Assembly (NCBI GenBank): GCA_025094145.1 | Contig: JALLLS010000065.1 | Span: forward strand, 62,001-126,000 | Reading direction: 5' to 3' | Length of the DNA stretch: 64,000 bases | Origin: Spinellus fusiger | Lineage: Eukaryota > Mucoromycota > Mucoromycetes > Mucorales > Phycomycetaceae | In this document: in pieces, positions 53,119 to 62,115 of the stretch | Position numbering within the stretch: the first letter of the stretch is position 1 | How the letters are laid out: each line of letters starts with the position of its first letter | Made by a program: the position numbers and the translations under genes | Notes under the pieces: generated by a model | What the model saw: only the letters and a program-made list of their open reading frames with translations | Databases searched by the model: none | What the model was told of the DNA's origin: nothing

Positions 53119-55194
53119 AAGATAAGACTGTAAACATCAAGACTGAGTACTCTTTGGCAGCTGATCACAGCATGTGTTTCTCCCAAACCAGCCATACTAC
53201 AAGTCCATCCTACTATTATCAGTCATGATTGATGATAGTGAAAAAGGGAGAAAACAAAGGATAATGAAAATGAAACATTCAACTTTCTTATAAAAAGCTT
53301 AATATTTAATAGTTAATACCATAGTGCTTTTTTATTTATTTTTATTTATTATTTATTATTCTTCTATTTCATTTTATATCAACTATATTAATTAAAAAGG
53401 AAAAAATAAGACCCTCAAAGTTTACTGTTATTTGTAAATGGAATACTATGCGATAGTTTCTTGTAGCATCAGCCAATTCAACAACAATAGAGATGCCCTT
53501 TTTGATTCAAGTCTATACGCTTAGATTTAATGTTTTCTGTGGTTCTACTTTGCTGTAAAATCAAATGCATCAAATCTAAACTATGTGATGGGGTGAATGT
53601 AGAGATTGGAACACTAGACAAAGTAGAATGAAATTCATGTACTGTAGTTTACACTAAAAGGAGACAGGTGAATGTTTTTCAGAGGGTCTAAAATTAAAAA
53701 TGAGATATTTTTTTTAACAGTTGAGATTTTCGAACGAAAGTTTCTACTTTTTCACACTTTTTCATTTGGCTTTGATTTTGCTTCCATTTCAGAAGCAACA
53801 AAGATGGAAGGTGTCATTGACAGTCTTGCCAATGAAGATGAATGGCGTCTTTATATATATATATATTGTAAATAATAAGAAATGCGAGAACTACAGCATT
53901 AGCCATACTGCCTTGCTCTCTAGAAATCATACTCGAGGAAAGAGCCATAGTACCTAAATTCTTTTAAATAGGTTGTAGCCAGATACATCAATTATAGATA
54001 AAGAGTCTATAGCCACTGTTCATAAGGCTATATGAATGGCATATGAATCTCGAGCACAAATTATATTACTAAATATCCAAGCAAGTAAAAGATATAGACA
54101 CAGAGGATTTATATTCCTTTGTGAAAGCTAATACGCGTCTTTAGTTTTTATAGGAGTTTGTAACAAGTCTTCCAGGTGCTAATTCTACTAGAGAAATGTC
54201 AACCAAGACATCTTTGCATGACACTGGTTAGAAGCATGAATAGTCACTTATTTTGTAAGATCTGGTGTACACACTCAATACTATAGTCTCTCACATGTAT
54301 GCATTTTCCAAGTGTATCTTGATCCAATTCACTCTAAAGTGAAGTTGACTGACAGAAATCCATAGTACAGTTGAATTATCTATAGATATAAAAAGTACAG
54401 GGTCTATAAGATATTCACACTTTTATTCATCACAATTTCAAAATTATCTAATTTTAGATCAATACCCTGTACCTCTACTTCTATATTTAAGAATTCAGCA
54501 CAGTAATTCTTGTCATTCCTTATAGTTTCGTTAAAATAAAATCAAGTGTAAAGTAACCCTTATTTATGTTTCTTATCTAAAAAACTCCACCCAATAGTAC
54601 CAATAGACGAGAAACTCAGTAAACTATTACTAAACTAATTTAGAATATGCAGTTTAAGTTACTTTGTTTCACAGAAATTGAGCACCAAGCGTGCATTGGT
54701 CATGTTGACCGCCAATGTGGGCAAGGAAACAAAAGCCATAGGCATGTACAACGTCCTAAATGGGGATAATAAAATGAATGTAGAAAAGTAATAGTTGAGA
54801 TAAGTCACGAGGAAGAAAGAAAGGTACACAGAAAAGTAGATCCTATAGTAAATCTACAGTCAATGATGTTCTTTTAAAACCTCTGTGTCCATAGGAGGAG
54901 GTTAAAAGAAGAGAGAGGGTCTCCCTTAAGAATTATACATCTAAAGAAGAGTATATTTTTATTGTCGACTTTAAAGAACTAGATACAATAATAGATACTG
55001 AAAACTGTAAATTTAAATAAGCATATTGATAATGAGAGTTATTGAAAAGCATAAGCTAAGATTTTACTAACTATGTGTGGTCTAGATGATGCATGGTAAT
55101 GACGATGTCTTCATTTATTACACATCTGGTAACTAATGACTACTCAATTCTAGGCTCTATATGATGTATAGACCAAGTCAGAGGCCTTTCTATG
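53119..55194. other. AT-rich region before the composite transposon
   Basis: No supported gene. A short coding-like stretch at ~54675-54790 (+) reads KRALVMLTANVGKETKAIG before a stop. It could be a gene relic but matches no family I can name with confidence. Confidence 0.4.
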
Positions 55195-55196
55195 TA

Positions 55197-57719
55197 CAGT
55201 CAAACCTATGGAATTTGGCGTTTTCTCAAAAATAAATGTCGAAACTAGAAAAACAGGTGTCGAAACTAGAAAAACAAATGTCATGAGTTTAAATTGTTCT
55301 TGTCCACTTTGTCGAAACTAGCTAACTAAAATTGGCTGGAAGATTGTGCCTAATTGTCGCATATCTTCTACGCCTGGTTTTGTCCCTCTCTCTTCCTAAT
55401 AAAATCTAACATAATGATGAATACTTTTTTTTATATATAAAGATGGACAGGAAAACATTTTTAATGAAAAAGGAGAAAAAGTTTACGATCCGATGGAGGA
55501 TGTTTTAACACATGTCCATGATCCCAACATAGTTCTTGAAACAATAACTAGTCGACAAACTTACTTGAGCGTTAAGCGCCCCGAAAAAATTGCTGAAGAG
55601 TCCTCAGTTAAAAAGCAGTCGAAACCTAGTAAGTTGAAGCCATCAGTGAAGCTATACAACAATTACAGCGACTTTACCAGAGAAACATTTATAGACCGTA
55701 TGCTCGAAAATCCTCAAGAGCGTGGACTAGTGGCCAAGGTTGCAAGAGACTTAAATGTTAATTACCACACTACGTTAAGATGGTGGAAGTATTACGAAGG
55801 GACAGAAGAGGTTGCGTATAAAAAGTCTGAACAAAACAGTGGTCCGAAAAGCCCATAAAATAGGCACGTTAAAAAATCAAGAGTTTAACGAGACTGATTT
55901 CAGATTGTTTTTTATTGAGTATTGCAATGATAGAGACTATTTATACTTTTGTGGGAAATATCCAAGTCTTTGCCGCATTATAGTGGTGCTCTGCTATTGT
56001 TAACTTACGTAAATCTGGTAAGGATGGATAATATTTATATTTAGCTGTATTCAATGGTTCCAGCACAATAAAGAAAATAAAGAGATATTACAGTGTGGAA
56101 ATTTTCATTTATGTAAACTTAAGCCTGAGTACTTCTAGTGGTATCGTAGGCGGGACTATTATGGGATATGATATTAAAGTGTGTGTGGGGAAGTGGTACA
56201 ATTAGTTACGACCGATTAGAGAATATGAGAGATTACTGTGGTACTTGACGTGCACTTCAAGTTAACAGGTCATTCTATATGTAAGCTCGTTACTCATAGA
56301 TAATTTATTCTTATGAAATCCTTGATAATAAGTCAAGACATGACAGCTCATTTACAACCGAGCATAACGAGTATATAAAAGAGCTACTTGATAATGACCC
56401 CCAGTTATATTCAGACGACATAATAAATAGTTTGACTGAGCGATTTGAAGACTTTACTATATCAAAGTCGCAACTTAATAACCATTTAAAAAACACAATC
56501 CTCATCACTGTGAAAAACCCGATGTTTGAACCTGAAGTCAGAAACTCAGTGGGAAACCTACAGACGAGATTCGAGTGGTTTATGGAATGGAAAGATTCTG
56601 ATCTGGATTTTACAAAAAATTGTATTTTCATCGATGAAGCCAGGTTTCATATTAATATGAGAAATAATTGGGCTAGATCAAAAAGTGGCAGCTCTGCTAT
56701 AGTAAAACAACCAAAAACTAGAGCGCAATCTCATACCATTATCGGGGCTATTCACTCGTCTAGCGTTGTTCACGTTGTCATAAGAAAACCTCCACCAAGA
56801 AAAAAAAACACAGGCTGATAAAAAAAAAAGAAAAGAGAAAAGCTAATAATGGAAAGAAGAGAACCGCAACCGAGATTTACAGAGGATCCAGAAGTTGATG
56901 ACGATCCTGCCGATAATAAGCCAATACCAAAAGGTACGACTACTGCTCATTTTATCAAGTCTATGAACGAGCTTCTTAGTGTAATGGATCTTGATGAAAC
57001 TTTCAAGGAAAGTTACATCGTTATGGATAATGCTTCTATTCATAAATCCAAGCCGATGTTACGGAAAATTGAAAGTAAAGGCTACAAAGTCATGTATCTA
57101 CCTCCTTATTCACCTGAATTGAGCCCCATTGAACAATTTTGGGCAATAGTTAAAGGGAAAATGAAGCGTGATCGGCTTATGAGTGAAGAAAATTTATTTA
57201 GTAGGATTGGCGATGCCTGTAATGATGTACTCATCAGTGATCCTTATAGCTTTTGTAGTCACTCTAAACGCCAAATCATTAAATGCTATAATAAAACACC
57301 GTTCTAATATGCACATTTTATTTTTTATTTTTTAAACGACAAACGTCTATGAATATCCCTTTGGTCGTCGTCGTCGTCGCCGTCGTTGTAGTCAAAACCA
57401 TTACTTTTTTCTCAACGGTCTACAAAGGTTACATAATGTCTGATGGGTATTGATTTCGCTTTGATAAATGCACTGTCAACTGACTTTTTTCTGTCAAGAT
57501 ATAAGCTCATTTCCTTTGCCTTTAAGCTGGAAACCAGGCTCAGATTTGATGAGCAAGCTATTGTTTAACGATCCCATTATTGTGAATTTGGTTGTAAAAT
57601 CACTACTAGGTATTTATACTTGAAATATAAATGTACTAGTTCTTAACACACACATTGCAATGTAGGCACAGACGTCCCAGAAGATATTTATACGGTAGCA
57701 TTGGACGAGTGGGCTGATG
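55197..57719 (+). repeat. Left arm of the large inverted repeat
   Basis: It is identical, as far as can be read, to the reverse complement of 59279-61801. It contains the terminal inverted end, three TGTCGAAACTAG repeats, the transposase remains, a GTC-rich trinucleotide patch (~57365-57390) and exon 1, the intron and the first codons of exon 2 of the nuclease-like gene. Confidence 0.9.
55493..57307 (+). pseudogene. IS630/Tc1-like DDE transposase, left copy (disrupted)
   Basis: The HTH part (55493-55858) contains LVAKVARDLNVNYHTTLRWW. About 480 bp without the right frame interrupt it before HNEYIKELLDNDPQLYSDDI. The catalytic region follows: first Asp in NCIFIDEARFHINM, then GAIHSSSVVHVVIR. 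An adjacent in-frame TGA-TAA pair lies at 56816-56821, then GTTTAHFIKSMNELLS, the second Asp in YIVMDNASIHKSKPM and the Glu in YSPELSPIEQFWAIVKGK. The catalytic triad is retained but the reading frame is not. The ~480-bp interruption and the TGATAA stretch could be unrecognised introns, but no good splice donor fits, so I call it a pseudogene. The wording resembles DDE transposases common in Mucoromycota genomes. Confidence 0.75.
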
Positions 57720-58147
57720 ATTTTAATAGTACATTCATAGTATACATCTCACAAAATGAAAGTTCTAGCAGATTTACACCTATAATCATTAATATTCGAG
57801 AAGTAGTTGATTCTGATTCGATGTCAGATACGATTCTGTTTTCAACACTTGTTTATGAAAAATATAATATTTCTCCAATCGTTTTGATCATTCCTTCCTC
57901 GTCTATCAATAGAGAAGAATTAGGTATTAGTGAAGACACATTTTTGATACCATTTAAATCTACTTTTTGAGCGCACAAGTGTTTTTTGTTCTCTCCTTCT
58001 GGTATCAGTAGCGCAGATGACAGATCCACACCTACATCGTTAGCTGCATTATGTCAGTTTACCTCAAGCCCCAGTAAAACGTTCTCCTTATATGAGGCTC
58101 AACCTCATAGTATTTGCTTTACTTGTGAAGCAAAGAGTAATGTTTAA
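57468..58147 (+). pseudogene. Nuclease-like second gene of the composite, left copy (decayed)
   Basis: Exon 1 (57468-57609) reads PLSWKPGSDLMSKLL and VNLVVKSLL. It joins in phase over a 56-nt intron to GTDVPEDIYTVALDEWAD at 57666. After 57719 this copy continues as DFNSTFIVYISQNESS, PIIINIREVV and ISPIVLIIPSSS. A TGA at 57968 stands where the family would be expected to have Trp, followed in the same frame by AHKCFLFSPSGISS and a stop at 58145. The IEFQ site of the right copy is changed to INIR here, so any nuclease site is lost. It keeps a central region that the right copy lacks but has no C-terminal region. Confidence 0.6.
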
Positions 58148-58763
58148 GAACAGTAGCTTTTATTTTTGATAATAAATATTTTATATTTTGTTTCTTCTTC
58201 GGTAATGCCAATAGGAAGTCTTTAGACTGTGAAATGAAGAGTATGACTTGAAGAAACTTTCTACTTTTCCTTTATCAAAAATTCGTTTCCAGTTTTTTTT
58301 TCCGACTGTGCTGTTGGATTCGATGAATAAGATATCTTGTTCAGTGTGTAGAATAGGACAGGGTGACTGCCTACTTGCATGGATGACAGCAGAAGACTAA
58401 GGGGTAGAAGGGAGGCCAATAGAGAAGGGTATGCGTAAGGACATAGCCTTTCAAACAACTATAGAAACCCTTCTTTTTCACTATTAATAAAATCATTCTT
58501 GATCCGAGTAATTCTCTGAGGCTGATAATCGAGTAATATAGACTCTAAAGCTAAGTAATTGACTGTTTCTCGAGTGTATTCCGTTCTATCTCTGCATTGT
58601 TCTTCCCTGTTGGCTCTCTCTGGCATTACCATTGGATCCATTGCTCCTCCTTCTTCTCTGTCCCTCTCTTGGCCGACCCTCTTGGCCAATCCTCCAACCA
58701 GGCATCCATCTGTTATCATTCTCTCGCATCGCAAGGATATCCTCAATCTCCTTTCCTGCTCTC

Positions 58764-59530
58764 TTATATCTGTGACCGTAGCCCTTCCCTGCCTAGGAAC
58801 CTACAAGTCTCAAGGATCTCAACCCGTGCAACATTACAAGTGTATTTGTTGTCTTTGATTTCTCCTTGGTCTGAATCCGTTGTCAGAAATTCGTTTTGCT
58901 CATTTATTAATTCCAAACTTTCGTTTACACATTCTTTTATTTTCTTGACAGCGAGATTTCTTGTGTCCTTGTCTTTGTCTACAACATGTTCAAGTTGTCT
59001 TTTTATCTTCTCAAGAACAAGTTGCATGGATTCAACATATTTGTTTTTCGGCAGTAACTCCTTCATTACTGGGTCTTTGGAAGTTTGATAAAGAGGTTTT
59101 ACTGTAGGATCAAGTTGATACTCCAATGAATCCAAAGATAAACTTCCTGCAATAAGATAATAGCCTATGACTCTGTTCATAAAATCACGACTGACTTTAT
59201 CTTGAAATTCGATTATAATGGGTGGTCTTTCTGCCGTTGGTTTGTCCTTGACCATGTATACAATATCGGACCTACTTCCATCAGCCCACTCGTCCAATGC
59301 TACCGTATAAATATCTTCTGGGACGTCTGTGCCTACATTGCAATGTGTGTGTTAAGAACTAGTACATTTATATTTCAAGTATAAATACCTAGTAGTGATT
59401 TTACAACCAAATTCACAATAATGGGATCGTTAAACAATAGCTTGCTCATCAAATCTGAGCCTGGTTTCCAGCTTAAAGGCAAAGGAAATGAGCTTATATC
59501 TTGACAGAAAAAAGTCAGTTGACAGTGCAT
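58764..59530 (-). CDS. PD-(D/E)XK nuclease-like protein, right copy
   Basis: Exon 1 59530-59389 (start inferred) and exon 2 59332-58764 give about 236 aa. The diagnostic stretch is LDEWADGSRSDIVYM, then PPIIIEFQDKVSRDFMNRVI. An Asp followed ~20 residues later by Glu-x-Gln in a hydrophobic strand fits PD-(D/E)XK-type folds such as Rpn/transposase-31-like proteins. I recall uncharacterised Mucorales proteins of this style but cannot verify by search. After IGYYLIAG the sequence jumps to LEYQLDPTVKPLYQ, which looks like a later part of the family, so ~100 aa may be deleted. A helical C-terminus follows. A further exon at ~58725-58459 (ending INSEKEGFL) may continue it if 58764 is bypassed by splicing. 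Confidence 0.55.
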
Positions 59531-61801
59531 TTATCAAAGCGAAATCAATACCCATCAGACATTATGTAACCTTTGTAGACCGTTGAGAAAAAAGTAATGG
59601 TTTTGACTACAACGACGGCGACGACGACGACGACCAAAGGGATATTCATAGACGTTTGTCGTTTAAAAAATAAAAAATAAAATGTGCATATTAGAACGGT
59701 GTTTTATTATAGCATTTAATGATTTGGCGTTTAGAGTGACTACAAAAGCTATAAGGATCACTGATGAGTACATCATTACAGGCATCGCCAATCCTACTAA
59801 ATAAATTTTCTTCACTCATAAGCCGATCACGCTTCATTTTCCCTTTAACTATTGCCCAAAATTGTTCAATGGGGCTCAATTCAGGTGAATAAGGAGGTAG
59901 ATACATGACTTTGTAGCCTTTACTTTCAATTTTCCGTAACATCGGCTTGGATTTATGAATAGAAGCATTATCCATAACGATGTAACTTTCCTTGAAAGTT
60001 TCATCAAGATCCATTACACTAAGAAGCTCGTTCATAGACTTGATAAAATGAGCAGTAGTCGTACCTTTTGGTATTGGCTTATTATCGGCAGGATCGTCAT
60101 CAACTTCTGGATCCTCTGTAAATCTCGGTTGCGGTTCTCTTCTTTCCATTATTAGCTTTTCTCTTTTCTTTTTTTTTTATCAGCCTGTGTTTTTTTTTCT
60201 TGGTGGAGGTTTTCTTATGACAACGTGAACAACGCTAGACGAGTGAATAGCCCCGATAATGGTATGAGATTGCGCTCTAGTTTTTGGTTGTTTTACTATA
60301 GCAGAGCTGCCACTTTTTGATCTAGCCCAATTATTTCTCATATTAATATGAAACCTGGCTTCATCGATGAAAATACAATTTTTTGTAAAATCCAGATCAG
60401 AATCTTTCCATTCCATAAACCACTCGAATCTCGTCTGTAGGTTTCCCACTGAGTTTCTGACTTCAGGTTCAAACATCGGGTTTTTCACAGTGATGAGGAT
60501 TGTGTTTTTTAAATGGTTATTAAGTTGCGACTTTGATATAGTAAAGTCTTCAAATCGCTCAGTCAAACTATTTATTATGTCGTCTGAATATAACTGGGGG
60601 TCATTATCAAGTAGCTCTTTTATATACTCGTTATGCTCGGTTGTAAATGAGCTGTCATGTCTTGACTTATTATCAAGGATTTCATAAGAATAAATTATCT
60701 ATGAGTAACGAGCTTACATATAGAATGACCTGTTAACTTGAAGTGCACGTCAAGTACCACAGTAATCTCTCATATTCTCTAATCGGTCGTAACTAATTGT
60801 ACCACTTCCCCACACACACTTTAATATCATATCCCATAATAGTCCCGCCTACGATACCACTAGAAGTACTCAGGCTTAAGTTTACATAAATGAAAATTTC
60901 CACACTGTAATATCTCTTTATTTTCTTTATTGTGCTGGAACCATTGAATACAGCTAAATATAAATATTATCCATCCTTACCAGATTTACGTAAGTTAACA
61001 ATAGCAGAGCACCACTATAATGCGGCAAAGACTTGGATATTTCCCACAAAAGTATAAATAGTCTCTATCATTGCAATACTCAATAAAAAACAATCTGAAA
61101 TCAGTCTCGTTAAACTCTTGATTTTTTAACGTGCCTATTTTATGGGCTTTTCGGACCACTGTTTTGTTCAGACTTTTTATACGCAACCTCTTCTGTCCCT
61201 TCGTAATACTTCCACCATCTTAACGTAGTGTGGTAATTAACATTTAAGTCTCTTGCAACCTTGGCCACTAGTCCACGCTCTTGAGGATTTTCGAGCATAC
61301 GGTCTATAAATGTTTCTCTGGTAAAGTCGCTGTAATTGTTGTATAGCTTCACTGATGGCTTCAACTTACTAGGTTTCGACTGCTTTTTAACTGAGGACTC
61401 TTCAGCAATTTTTTCGGGGCGCTTAACGCTCAAGTAAGTTTGTCGACTAGTTATTGTTTCAAGAACTATGTTGGGATCATGGACATGTGTTAAAACATCC
61501 TCCATCGGATCGTAAACTTTTTCTCCTTTTTCATTAAAAATGTTTTCCTGTCCATCTTTATATATAAAAAAAAGTATTCATCATTATGTTAGATTTTATT
61601 AGGAAGAGAGAGGGACAAAACCAGGCGTAGAAGATATGCGACAATTAGGCACAATCTTCCAGCCAATTTTAGTTAGCTAGTTTCGACAAAGTGGACAAGA
61701 ACAATTTAAACTCATGACATTTGTTTTTCTAGTTTCGACACCTGTTTTTCTAGTTTCGACATTTATTTTTGAGAAAACGCCAAATTCCATAGGTTTGACT
61801 G
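59279..61801 (-). repeat. Right arm of the large inverted repeat
   Basis: The mirror copy of 55197-57719. Identity stops at the base after the codons for LDEWAD, inside exon 2 of the nuclease-like gene; from there inward the two sides share only distant protein-level similarity. Confidence 0.9.
59691..61505 (-). pseudogene. IS630/Tc1-like DDE transposase, right copy (disrupted identically)
   Basis: Mirror image of the left copy, with the same pieces (61505-61140, 60566-60180 and 60149-59691), the same interruption and the same TGA-TAA pair. Identical lesions mean that the duplication, or a later gene conversion, came after inactivation. Confidence 0.75.
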
Positions 61802-61803
61802 TA

Positions 61804-62115
61804 TTATTATTTTTATAGACTTTCTAACCCACTGCTCAAAAGTGTAAATATATATGTACGTATGTGCAGAAAGAGATGTCTTTATATTTAATTAAAAATG
61901 TAATGCCTTGACTCTTCAAAGTGTTTTCGCTAGACTATTTTCGATGAAACTGTAGTGTAAGAGGGGATTCTATCTTAAGTAAATAAACCAAGCCTGTTCT
62001 TCTTTTATATAAATGCAGCTGCATCCATCTAATTTTTAATAACAAATTTCCCATCGTATAAAGTCAAATTTCTACGCTTATCCTCTTTTGACTCTCTCTC
62101 TCTCTTTCTTGAACC
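61804..62115 (+). promoter_or_regulatory. Region between the composite transposon and the anoctamin gene
   Basis: This 312-bp gap probably holds the anoctamin promoter and leader. A CT-rich run (about 62083-62109) lies directly before the ATG. The transposon insertion is therefore within a few hundred bases of a gene start. Confidence 0.4.

Larger units (their letters stand above)
55197..61801. mobile_element. 6.6-kb inverted-repeat composite DNA transposon
   Basis: The unit begins CAGTCAAACC at 55197 and ends with its complement at 61801, each end next to TA (55195-55196 and 61802-61803), as expected for a Tc1/mariner-superfamily insertion. Position x on the left corresponds to 116998 minus x on the right without any indel. 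This holds for every ORF boundary compared, so the arms 55197-57719 and 59279-61801 (2,523 bp each) look identical. The centre (57720-59278) is not repeated. Each arm carries a broken DDE transposase and the first exon of a second gene pointing inwards. Subterminal copies of TGTCGAAACTAG at 55237, 55258 and 55310 (mirrored on the right) look like transposase-binding sites. No second pair of ends is present at the inner edges of the arms. Confidence 0.88.

Noticed and set aside
54675..54790. Coding-like stretch KRALVMLTANVGKETKAIG
   Set aside because: It is too short, without flanking exons or a clear family, so it was kept only as a possible relic.
55812..56003. 63-codon ORF overlapping the end of the transposase HTH region in another frame
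   Set aside because: It lies in the interruption of the dead transposase, occurs identically in both arms because of the duplication, and shows no domain.
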